DNA of 40,313 nt from Clostridiales bacterium. GTDB lineage: Bacteria; Bacillota; Clostridia; Lachnospirales; Lachnospiraceae. Location of the stretch: the NCBI GenBank assembly GCA_012839235.1, contig DUNS01000117.1:1-40313 (forward strand). The letters run 5' to 3'. This document shows, piece by piece, positions 26,014-34,561 of this stretch. The stretch's first letter is position 1, and each line of letters starts with the position of its first letter. A program made the position numbers and the translations under genes. The notes beneath the pieces were generated by a model. It was not told the origin of the DNA, searched no databases, and saw nothing but the letters and a program-made list of their open reading frames with translations.

Positions 26014-26629
26014 GAAAGAAAAACTATTATATCCCTTTTATGTTATTTCTCATCCCTTTGATGGTTTCTATGAGGTAAGACATAGAGGAAAGGGGAGCGT
26101 TTCTCTTGCCCTTTTATTAATATTTTTATTTGGTTTGTCATTTTCATTAAACAGAAGATATGCTGGATTTGTAGTAAATCTAATTAATCCAAGACATGTA
26201 GATAGCCGAGCAGAGATAATAGGTATATTTTTGGCAGTAATCCTATTTGCAACAGCTAATTGGTCAATAACCTGTTTGATGGAAGGCGAAGGAAGATTTA
26301 AGGATATAATCACAGTGATTGGATACTCTATGCTGCCCATGGTTATAGTCTTTGTTCCAGCTACATTTATTTCAAGATTTATAGCTTCTGATGAAGAGAG
26401 TATCTATTACTTAATAATAAGTCTATCAATTATATATTTTGTTATTTTATTACTAATCGGAATTATGGTAATCCATAATTTTGGATTTGGAAAGACACTG
26501 GGGACTTTACTATTAACATTTGTAGCCTTATTGCTTATTATTTTTATTATTTTGCTCTTGTTATCTCTGATTAATCAGGTTTGGTTATTCCTACAAAGTG
26601 TTTATACAGAGCTTATTATGAGAGGATAA
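26006..26629 (+). CDS. Yip1-like polytopic membrane protein
   Basis: 207 aa, with about five hydrophobic helices and a short cytoplasmic N-terminus, LLYPFYVISHPFDGFYEVRHRGKGS, which is typical of bacterial Yip1-domain proteins. The function of bacterial members is not established. Its ATG overlaps the end of the NHL gene by 8 nt and the DUF5696-like gene follows after 12 nt, so the three proteins are probably made together. A membrane hub for the flanking transporter subunits is inference. Confidence 0.7.
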   Translation: MSKKEKLLYPFYVISHPFDGFYEVRHRGKGSVSLALLLIFLFGLSFSLNRRYAGFVVNLINPRHVDSRAEIIGIFLAVILFATANWSITCLMEGEGRFKDIITVIGYSMLPMVIVFVPATFISRFIASDEESIYYLIISLSIIYFVILLLIGIMVIHNFGFGKTLGTLLLTFVALLLIIFIILLLLSLINQVWLFLQSVYTELIMRG

Positions 26630-26641
26630 GGAGGGGACTTT

Positions 26642-29224
26642 GTGAAAAAGACAAAAAATATAAAGCTGATAATTATTTTAACAATTGTCCTTATACTGGC
26701 TGGCTACGGAACGTATATCTGCCTCCATTATTTCTTCTATAAAGGCTATGAAAAATATCTGACACATTATACATATGAGACAGGGACAGAATTTACCGGA
26801 CTTAGTGATGGGGACCCACAGGTTCCAGGGATGGTATTAGGAGCAGAAAATGATAATCTAAAGCTTTATACTAATCTAAAAACCACAGAAATAGCAGTAT
26901 ATGATAAGAGGACAGGAGAAATTACATATTCCAATCCAGTAGATAGAAAGGATGACCCCATAGCCTCAGGTAGAAATATGACTGCTCTTAACTCACAGTT
27001 TATGATTTCCTACTATGACTTAAGTATGACCCAGGTAACTATGTATAACTATGAATATAGTGTGGAAAGAGAGCAATTTGAGATAGAGGCCTTAGAGGAT
27101 GGGATACGTTATACATACCTATTAGGTAACCTAGATAGTCCAACAGGCCTTGTTCCTCCCTATATATTAGAGGAAAGATTACAAGAGAAGATCTTAGATC
27201 AGCTATCTGAACGAGAAGCTAGAACCTTTAGAAATAGCTATCTTCCTTCTAAGGATCTTGAAGGATTTATGGAGCTTACTTCTGGTGCTAAAGCAAGTAA
27301 GGTAGGACTTCAAAAAATGAACAAGATGTTAGATGACATTGGGTATAGTCAAACTGATTTTGATGAGGATGCAAGGCTTGCAGCAGGTGGTGAACTAGTT
27401 GAGAGAACCACATTCAATGTGGTTTTGGAGTATAGACTAAGGGATGATAAATTAGTAGTTAATGTCCCAACGGAAGCAATTACAAGTACCGGAACAGGTA
27501 AGATATACGATATATCATTACTTAACTTTTTTGGAGCCGGAAGCTTAGAAGAGGAAGGCTATATACTGGTTCCCAATGGTTCTGGGTCCCTAATATACTT
27601 TAATAATGGGAAACAAACTGAACGTTACAATCAATACATATATGGAATGGATGAGACACTTCAGTCCTTTACGGTTGTTGAGGATACCCATGAAGCTAGA
27701 ATGCCTATATTCGGAATAAAGAAGGAAAATAGTGCAATATTTGCAGAGATAACTAATGGTGATTCTTTGGCCAATATTATAGCCGAAGTATCCGGTAAGG
27801 TTAACAGCTATAATTATGTATTCCCCTCCTTTAACTTAAGAGGTAGTGAAAAGGTATCTATGTTTGGGGCAGAGGGGGTATCAGCGGACCTTCCTACAGC
27901 TGAAAAGGAAATATATAAATTAGATATATCAATAGAATACTCATTCCTAACTAAGGAAAATGCTAGTTATTCAGGTATGGCTAATTACTATAGAGATGAA
28001 CTAATAAGCCGTGGAGTCCTAGAAGCCAAAAAAGATAGGGGGAATGTTCCTTTTTACCTAGATATTGTAGGAGGAGTAAAACGTCAGCAAAGTATCTTGG
28101 GAGTTCCTTACCTTACAGTTTATCCTATGACTACCTTTGAAGAAGCTGGAGTAATCGTAGATGCTCTTAGTGACAAGGGTATAGATAATATTAAGATGAA
28201 TTATCTAGGGTGGTTCAACGGTGGTTATTATCATGATGTAGCTAAGGATATAAAGATAGATAGAAAGATGGGAGGTAAAAAGGATTGGAATAAGCTTTAT
28301 GAGAAGCTAACAGCTAATGGTTCTAAGCTTTTTGGTGATGTATCTATTCAAAGAATATCCTTTGAATCAGACCATTATAATTATCGAATGGAAAATGCCA
28401 GATATTATTCCGGCTTTGTAGTAAGCTTTGGGCGAGTAAACCCAGTTACCATGAGACAAACAGGGGGGATGGGATATATGGAAACCAACTTTAATGTCCT
28501 TTCGCCTAAATTCCTAGATCGACATGTAAGACAGTTTTTGAATGAAATCAAAAGGATTAACATATCTGGAGTGACCTTTAGGGATATGGGAGAGTTACTT
28601 ACTTCTGATAAGAGAAGAACAAATGTAATTAATCGTCAGGAATCCAAACAGATAGTCATGGGACAGTTGGAATTAATGGAGGAAGCCATTGGTGATATGA
28701 TGTTTGATGGTGGTAATTCCTATTCATGGGGATATGCAAGTGACTTAATCAATATTCCTGGGGGACATAATCCTTACTATATAGTTGATGAGGAAGTACC
28801 GTTTTACCAGATGGTCATTAATGGATATATAGATTATGCCTCCAGCTCAATCAATCTAAGTGATAGCTACCATAAGCAGGAGATAATTCTAAGAATGATT
28901 GAATATGGATCCGCTCCTCATTTTACATTTTCATATGCTGATTCAAGTGAGATAAAATATACAGGGCTTAACAGCTTATATTCCACACAATATGAAACCT
29001 GGCTAGATGAGGCTTTGGAAATATACCAGGCAACCAACAAGGCCCTTTCCCATGTTATGGGTAGTACAATGATAGATCACAATATTATTGATGATGGTAT
29101 AAAGAAGATAACCTATGATAATGGAGTAACCATATATGTCAATGTGACAAAAAACAGTTTTCATGTAGGGGATATTACAATACCTCCTATGGATTACCTG
29201 GTAGAGGGGGTTGCTAATGAATAA
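26642..29224 (+). CDS. Large membrane-anchored DUF5696-like protein, possible glycoside hydrolase fold
   Basis: 860 aa, GTG start after AGGAGGGG. One N-terminal TM helix (about 6-28), then a beta-rich extracellular half (about 45-460) and a second half from about 467 (DIVGGVKRQQSILGVPYLTVYP; DNIKMNYLGWFNGGYYHDVA; ISGVTFRDMGELL; HFTFSYADSSEIKY) ending in a beta strand-rich tail (NGVTIYVNVTKN). I recognise it as the DUF5696 type seen near sugar transporters. The layout (beta-sandwich, putative TIM barrel, C-terminal beta domain) recalls clan-type glycosidases, but no catalytic pair can be named. It overlaps the next permease by 8 nt. Confidence 0.65.
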   Translation: MKKTKNIKLIIILTIVLILAGYGTYICLHYFFYKGYEKYLTHYTYETGTEFTGLSDGDPQVPGMVLGAENDNLKLYTNLKTTEIAVYDKRTGEITYSNPVDRKDDPIASGRNMTALNSQFMISYYDLSMTQVTMYNYEYSVEREQFEIEALEDGIRYTYLLGNLDSPTGLVPPYILEERLQEKILDQLSEREARTFRNSYLPSKDLEGFMELTSGAKASKVGLQKMNKMLDDIGYSQTDFDEDARLAAGGELVERTTFNVVLEYRLRDDKLVVNVPTEAITSTGTGKIYDISLLNFFGAGSLEEEGYILVPNGSGSLIYFNNGKQTERYNQYIYGMDETLQSFTVVEDTHEARMPIFGIKKENSAIFAEITNGDSLANIIAEVSGKVNSYNYVFPSFNLRGSEKVSMFGAEGVSADLPTAEKEIYKLDISIEYSFLTKENASYSGMANYYRDELISRGVLEAKKDRGNVPFYLDIVGGVKRQQSILGVPYLTVYPMTTFEEAGVIVDALSDKGIDNIKMNYLGWFNGGYYHDVAKDIKIDRKMGGKKDWNKLYEKLTANGSKLFGDVSIQRISFESDHYNYRMENARYYSGFVVSFGRVNPVTMRQTGGMGYMETNFNVLSPKFLDRHVRQFLNEIKRINISGVTFRDMGELLTSDKRRTNVINRQESKQIVMGQLELMEEAIGDMMFDGGNSYSWGYASDLINIPGGHNPYYIVDEEVPFYQMVINGYIDYASSSINLSDSYHKQEIILRMIEYGSAPHFTFSYADSSEIKYTGLNSLYSTQYETWLDEALEIYQATNKALSHVMGSTMIDHNIIDDGIKKITYDNGVTIYVNVTKNSFHVGDITIPPMDYLVEGVANE

Positions 29225-30122
29225 AAAGCGAATGACACTTAGACAAAAAAGAGCAATTACCGGACTTATCTTTATTCTGCCATGGTTTATCGGGTTTGTA
29301 GTTTATTATGTAAGAAGCTTGATACTGACAATTCAATTCTCCCTTAGCAATGTTAAAATAGCTGAAACAGGAGGATATACAACAACCTTTATAGGACTGA
29401 GAAACTTTAAGTTTGCCCTACTTGAGCATGCTACATTTAACCAAATCCTTGTGGACTCATTATGGGAAATCCTTGTGGATGTGCCTTTTATAGTATTCTT
29501 TAGCTTATTTATTGCAATAATGCTTAATTCCAAGTTTAAAGGGAGAGCTTTAGTTAGAGCAATCTTCTTCCTACCGATTTTATTAGGATCTGGTGCGATT
29601 TTAGAAGCACTTCAACTGGCAACTGAGAACATACAAGGAGGAGCTGCTTCTACTGTAGCAGAGTTGGCCACAAGCTCTGGGGTTAATATGGAGTATTTTC
29701 TTAATATTTTTATAGAGATTGGATTACCATTATCCTTTGTTGAATATATTACAGGACTTGTTGCAAGGATTTATGAAATTGTTAGAGCCTCTAGTGTTCA
29801 GATTATTATATTTTTAGCATCTCTACAATCAGTTCCACCCTCCATGTATGAAGTGGCTAAGATCGAAGGAGCAACTACCTATGAAATATTCTGGAAAGTA
29901 ACATTTCCCATGGTATCTCCTTTAATTCTGACTAATGTGGTTTATACAATTATCGACTCATTTATCAATAGTGAGGTGGTTACCACTGCCTATGAGGTGG
30001 CATTTACTCAGTATAATTACGGCTTGTCCAGTGCTATGAGTATGCTAAGTACAATTATTATCAGTTTAATATTAATTATTGTCGGTGCCTTAATAACAAG
30101 AAAAACATTCTACTATAACTAG
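29217..30122 (+). CDS. Carbohydrate ABC transporter permease 2A
   Basis: 301 aa. First helix AITGLIFILPWFIGFVVYYV; EAA loop YEVAKIEGATTYEIFWKVTFPMVSP intact. Compared with permease 1A it has an unusually long extracellular segment around residues 130-190 (ENIQGGAASTVAELATSSG onward). ATG 29217 follows GAGGGGG; an in-frame TTG at 29211 is less likely. It is coupled to the DUF5696-like gene by overlap. Confidence 0.9.
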   Translation: MNKKRMTLRQKRAITGLIFILPWFIGFVVYYVRSLILTIQFSLSNVKIAETGGYTTTFIGLRNFKFALLEHATFNQILVDSLWEILVDVPFIVFFSLFIAIMLNSKFKGRALVRAIFFLPILLGSGAILEALQLATENIQGGAASTVAELATSSGVNMEYFLNIFIEIGLPLSFVEYITGLVARIYEIVRASSVQIIIFLASLQSVPPSMYEVAKIEGATTYEIFWKVTFPMVSPLILTNVVYTIIDSFINSEVVTTAYEVAFTQYNYGLSSAMSMLSTIIISLILIIVGALITRKTFYYN

Positions 30123-30137
30123 AAAGGGGGCAATGCT

Positions 30138-31127
30138 TTGAAGGGTAATGAAATAAGGTTACAAATAAAAAGGCTTAATGAAGATACTGTTCTTCTTAAC
30201 AAGAGATCTAGATTAATTCATAAATTTAAAGCAAGTCTCTTTTCTGTTATTAAATTTATAATACTGCTGGGTATTTCCTACATAATATTAGGACCAATCA
30301 TTAACATAGTGGCCAATTCATTTTATTCGCCATCAGATGTATATAATCCATCGGTATTTTTGTTTCCATTAAATCCAACAATGGATAACTACTCTCTTAC
30401 TTATAGCCGTTTGGAATATTGGAAGACCTTGGGGTGGTCCCTATTATATGTAATAGCCTTAACTGCCATACAGATTATTATAACTTCCATGGCAGGATAT
30501 GGCTTTGCAAGGTTTGACTTTCCCTTTAAGAAGTTATTATTTGCATGTGTAATCATAACAATAGTGTTACCAACCCATACGATTATGCTTCCCTTATATC
30601 AGCACTTTAGAAACTGGGATATCTTTGGGATATTTAGTGCTAGCTTAGGACATAAGGTGAATCTCTTATCTAGTGAAGCACCTATGTTTCTTATGACCTT
30701 ACTAGGAAGTGGACTTAGATCTGGTTTGTTCATATATATCTTCAGGCAGTTTTTTAGAGGATTGCCAAAAGAGATTGAAGAAGCTGCATTTATTGATGGA
30801 GCAGGAATGGCATATACTTATCTTCGAATTATGATGCCTAATGCCATACCCTCAATCGTAACTGTAACAGTATTCTCCGTGGTATGGCAGTATAATGATA
30901 TGTTCTATGTGAACCTATTCTCAATGCCGTCTAGCAAGCATATAACATTTAGATTATCTACAGTTCGGTCAACAATTGAATTCGTAGATCTGGTTAAGGA
31001 TCCAATGATATCTCAGCTGAATGTATACGCAGGAGTTATACTTGTAGTTCTACCTATTCTAATTATCTATCTGTTCTTACAGAAGTATTTTATTGAGGGA
31101 GTAGAGCGAAGCGGTATTGTAGGTTAG
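30138..31127 (+). CDS. Carbohydrate ABC transporter permease 2B
   Basis: 329 aa, beginning with TTG at 30138, 7 nt after AGAAAGGGGG. A long basic N-terminal cytoplasmic tail of about 35 residues precedes six helices; the EAA loop IEEAAFIDGAGMAYTYLRIMMPNAIPS is present. It pairs with permease 2A and probably serves the lipoprotein encoded next, 58 nt downstream. Confidence 0.9.
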   Translation: MKGNEIRLQIKRLNEDTVLLNKRSRLIHKFKASLFSVIKFIILLGISYIILGPIINIVANSFYSPSDVYNPSVFLFPLNPTMDNYSLTYSRLEYWKTLGWSLLYVIALTAIQIIITSMAGYGFARFDFPFKKLLFACVIITIVLPTHTIMLPLYQHFRNWDIFGIFSASLGHKVNLLSSEAPMFLMTLLGSGLRSGLFIYIFRQFFRGLPKEIEEAAFIDGAGMAYTYLRIMMPNAIPSIVTVTVFSVVWQYNDMFYVNLFSMPSSKHITFRLSTVRSTIEFVDLVKDPMISQLNVYAGVILVVLPILIIYLFLQKYFIEGVERSGIVG

Positions 31128-31185
31128 TACCCCATTCTATCCATCTTAAAATAAATGAGTATAAAATTATGAAGGAGGAGAAGTA

Positions 31186-32661
31186 ATGAAAATTAAGAAG
31201 TTAGTATCACTTTTAATCATTCTCGCTATGGCATTCTCGTTAGTAGCATGCGGTAATAAAGAGGATGAGAAAGGAAAAGAAACCGAGACAGCACCTGCTA
31301 CATCTACATCAGAGGATACAGATGAGGCTGATGTGACTGATGAGGCTGAGCCAGTTCCCACAGAGGAACCAGTAGCAGACAAATATCCTGCATTTGACTT
31401 TGGTGGAAGAGAAATCAAGGTTGGTATATGGTGGGATTACTACTACACCAGTGAGCATACTGATATTACAGATGATGCCGGCTTATCTAATCCAGAGACA
31501 GCACAGATGAAGCTTGATAATGTTAGAAGAATTGAAGAAAAATATAATGTCAGGATTAAATTTGTTAATCTAGGTTGGGATGGTATTATTGAAAGTATTA
31601 ATACTTCTATAACTGCAGGTACACCAGAGTGTGACATCTATTATACCGACCTTCAATTCGGTATTCCAGCAGCTGTTAATGGGCTGGCTCAAGATTTAAC
31701 AAGTTTTGTTCCTGCAGACTCCGATTTATTTAATGATCAGATTATTATGAAACCTCTAGAAGGTCTTGGGGGAACATACTTCTTTGCTGAGCAGGGATTA
31801 CCTCAGAATGGTATTTACTTAGGTTATAATGCTACTATGCTAGATGAATTGGGACTTGAGGATCCTCGTGCACTTTTTGCTCGTGGAGAGTGGACTTGGG
31901 ATAAATTTGCTGAATATGCGGCAGCAGGTACTCAGGATACTGATAATGATGGAACCGTTGATATATACGGTTATGGTGGTGTGTTTACAGACTTTGTTAA
32001 TGGTCTTATGTTTAATAATGGTGGAGCAATGGCAGCTACTGAAACGGAAAGCTTAAGCTCACAAGAAGTAGTTGAAACCCTTGAGTTTATTGACCGTATC
32101 TATAATCAAGATAAATCAGGTAGACCTTGGAACTGGGATGACTGGAATGACAATTTGCTTGCATGGTCAGACGGTAAAGTTATGTTCTGGACAGGGCAGG
32201 CATGGTTATTAAAGCAAGAGGCAGATGCTGCAATTGCTGAAGGAGCTGAATTACCTTTCGACTACCATGTAGTACCTTATCCTATCGGACCTAGTGGAGA
32301 TGGCACAATTTCAAGTCCGGTATCCGGAAACTGGTTTATAGTACCTGTTGGTGTTCAAGAACCAGAAAAGGTATTCCAAGTATTTGAGGAGTTTTTAAAT
32401 TGGCATCAGGGAGAAACAGAGCTTAGGGATGATCCAACATGGTTTGAAAGCTGCTTTACAACATATGAAGATGTAGAAATTGCATTTGAAACCGGTATGA
32501 ACTTAAGACTTGATATATGGGATAAACTATCTCCTGGATTTGACTTTGGTGCAACTATCTGGGGCCCTATAGTGGTTGATAAGACATCTACAGTTGCTCA
32601 GGCAGTTGAGGCGGCAAAACCAGTACTTCAGGATGCTATTGATGCCTTCTATAGTAAGTAA
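31186..32661 (+). CDS. Sugar-binding lipoprotein, second importer
   Basis: A 491-aa family 1-type extracellular binding protein. Signal peptide with lipobox LVAC and lipid-attachment Cys22, an acidic Thr/Glu/Asp-rich linker (about 25-65), then the binding domain (REIKVGIWWDYYYTSEH; LDNVRRIEEKYNVRIKFVNLG; GYGGVFTDFVNGLMFNNGG). AAGGAGGAG lies before the ATG. It ends the import operon, with a strong terminator following. Unlike the 980-aa protein it has the ordinary single-domain design, so the two may differ in ligand size or decoration. Confidence 0.92.
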   Translation: MKIKKLVSLLIILAMAFSLVACGNKEDEKGKETETAPATSTSEDTDEADVTDEAEPVPTEEPVADKYPAFDFGGREIKVGIWWDYYYTSEHTDITDDAGLSNPETAQMKLDNVRRIEEKYNVRIKFVNLGWDGIIESINTSITAGTPECDIYYTDLQFGIPAAVNGLAQDLTSFVPADSDLFNDQIIMKPLEGLGGTYFFAEQGLPQNGIYLGYNATMLDELGLEDPRALFARGEWTWDKFAEYAAAGTQDTDNDGTVDIYGYGGVFTDFVNGLMFNNGGAMAATETESLSSQEVVETLEFIDRIYNQDKSGRPWNWDDWNDNLLAWSDGKVMFWTGQAWLLKQEADAAIAEGAELPFDYHVVPYPIGPSGDGTISSPVSGNWFIVPVGVQEPEKVFQVFEEFLNWHQGETELRDDPTWFESCFTTYEDVEIAFETGMNLRLDIWDKLSPGFDFGATIWGPIVVDKTSTVAQAVEAAKPVLQDAIDAFYSK

Positions 32662-32730
32662 CTATCGAGTTTATAATTTGTAAAATCATATGTAATTAAA
32701 AAACAATTTGTATTTAACTATGTATTATAG

Positions 32731-32787
32731 ATGTTGCAGTGTCATTGACAATCAAAGGTAATAATAATATGGCACTGCAACATTTTT
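32731..32787 (+). terminator. Rho-independent terminator of the import operon
   Basis: ATGTTGCAGTGTCAT (32731-32745) pairs with ATGGCACTGCAACAT (32769-32783; one G-U) and is followed by TTTT. It separates the importer from the mannanase group. Confidence 0.8.
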
Positions 32788-32833
32788 AAGTATTCTTGGT
32801 TTGTAGATATGAGCTGAGACAGGAGAGTGTGAG

Positions 32834-32907
32834 ATATTGTGCCTAAGGCCCAAGGTTTGCAGGCGAATGCGAGCTTTGTACCCACAGAAGAAAGGCATGG
32901 TTATGTA
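32834..32907 (+). promoter_or_regulatory. GH26 leader with GCCCAARGTTTGCAGGC motif
   Basis: It contains TATTGTGCCTAAG (also found at 36735-36747 before the GH113 gene), the 17-mer GCCCAAGGTTTGCAGGC (32848-32864; one difference from 11179-11195) and GAAAGG at 32890, 12 nt before the ATG. No well-spaced promoter was found by eye between the terminator and this leader. Confidence 0.4.
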
Positions 32908-34536
32908 ATGAAAAAGTATATTATCAAAGCATTAATATTATTGGGTTTTTCCATGACATTTTTATATGCTTGTAAACCCAGTGAAGATAATAAAGATAAG
33001 GTTACCCATATTAGCTCCGATGAAACAGGCAATGGCATGGGAGGGGAGACCGATACAGATTTGGATAAAGAGGAAGATAAGGCTGGAACAGATACTGATG
33101 CAGAAGAGTCAGTTAGTTGTCTGGAAGATAATTATGACCCGGGTTTTTCTATAATAATAGAAGCTGAGGAGGCTCAGTTTACCGGTAATGTTAAGGTTGA
33201 AAATAAAAAACATGGATATACAGGATCAGGGTATCTGACAGGAATACAAGAAGATAGTGATATTGTAACATTTACTATTAAAGTACCGGGGACAGGGGCC
33301 TATGATCTGAATTTTAGAAGTGTTGGTAACACTGGTTATAAGGAAAATAATATCTATATTGATGGAGAATATATTGGTATTGCAAAGGTTGATGGCGATG
33401 AATTTACGGATTCTTTTTTGGAAAAGATCTATCTTGAAACAGGAGAACATGAAATCACTATGAAAAAAAGTTGGGGATGGATTTTCCTTGATCACTTAGA
33501 AATAATTGCATCAGGAACAGTGGATAGGTCAATCTATGAAGTTTCTTCAGAGCTTGTTGATCCTAAGGCGTCAGAAAGCGCTAAAAGATTAATGAAATTC
33601 TTAGTTGACTCCTTTGGTAATAAGGTTATATCTGGTCAATATAGCAATGGTGGTTTGAATGGAAAAGAATTTAAAGCAATTTATGATGGAACAGGAAAAT
33701 ATCCAGCAATGCTAGGACTGGATTTTATCGAATACACTCCTTCTAGAGTGGCTTTTGGTTCTAAAGGTAATGATGTTGAACATGCAATTGAATTTGATAA
33801 AGAGGGTGGCATAGTAACATTTGCTTGGCACTGGAATGCTCCAGAACCATACTTGCCTAACAGGCAAGATCAGCCTTGGTGGTCGGGATTTTATACTAGA
33901 GCAACTAATATCGATCTTATGAAGATTATGAATGGTGAAGATGAAGAGGGCTACAATCTCTTGATAAGAGATATTGATGCTATTGCTAAGGAACTTAAGA
34001 TCCTAGAAGCAGCTGATGTTCCTATTTTATGGAGACCTCTTCATGAAGCCAGTGGTGGCTGGTTCTGGTGGGGAGCTTCAGGTCCTGAGCCATATATAGA
34101 GCTTTATAAGCTTTTGTTTGACAGATTGAGTAATCACCATGATATACATAACCTAATTTGGGTGTGGAATGGCCAGGGCAGGGATTGGTATCCAGGAGAT
34201 GAATATGTTGATATAGTGGGAACGGATCTTTACCCAGGAGAAAGGGTATACTCCTCTCAGGCAGCAAGCTTCAATGAATTGCTGGACTGGTTAGATAAAA
34301 GCCGCAAGATAATAGCTCTAACTGAAAATGGATGCATATTTGATCCTGATTTAGCATTTAGAGATAATGCCATCTGGTCATACTTTGGAACCTGGAGTGG
34401 TGAATTTGTAATACTTAATAATACGTATACCTTGTCTGAAAAATATACAGAGACAGATATGCTTATAAAAGCATACACAAGTGACAAGGTTCTAACATTA
34501 GATGAATTACCAAATCTTAAAAGCTATGGTAATTAG
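32908..34536 (+). CDS. Surface lipoprotein GH26 endo-beta-1,4-mannanase with CBM6/35-like module
   Basis: A 542-aa secreted mannanase. Signal peptide with lipobox LYAC and Cys22, an acidic linker, then a beta-sandwich module at about 85-220 (IIEAEEAQFTGNVKVENKKH; YIDGEYIGIAKV; GWIFLDHLEII) of CBM6/35 type, and a GH26 domain from about 221. Acid/base Glu380 lies in WRPLHEASGGWFWWG and nucleophile Glu473 in ALTENG, both intact. The start at ATG 32908 begins the lipoprotein signal; an in-frame GTG at 32839 lies in the leader. It is the only clearly extracellular hydrolase here and would generate the oligosaccharides imported by the upstream transporters. Confidence 0.93.
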   Translation: MKKYIIKALILLGFSMTFLYACKPSEDNKDKVTHISSDETGNGMGGETDTDLDKEEDKAGTDTDAEESVSCLEDNYDPGFSIIIEAEEAQFTGNVKVENKKHGYTGSGYLTGIQEDSDIVTFTIKVPGTGAYDLNFRSVGNTGYKENNIYIDGEYIGIAKVDGDEFTDSFLEKIYLETGEHEITMKKSWGWIFLDHLEIIASGTVDRSIYEVSSELVDPKASESAKRLMKFLVDSFGNKVISGQYSNGGLNGKEFKAIYDGTGKYPAMLGLDFIEYTPSRVAFGSKGNDVEHAIEFDKEGGIVTFAWHWNAPEPYLPNRQDQPWWSGFYTRATNIDLMKIMNGEDEEGYNLLIRDIDAIAKELKILEAADVPILWRPLHEASGGWFWWGASGPEPYIELYKLLFDRLSNHHDIHNLIWVWNGQGRDWYPGDEYVDIVGTDLYPGERVYSSQAASFNELLDWLDKSRKIIALTENGCIFDPDLAFRDNAIWSYFGTWSGEFVILNNTYTLSEKYTETDMLIKAYTSDKVLTLDELPNLKSYGN

Positions 34537-34561
34537 TATAAATACATAAGGAGAGAACAAT

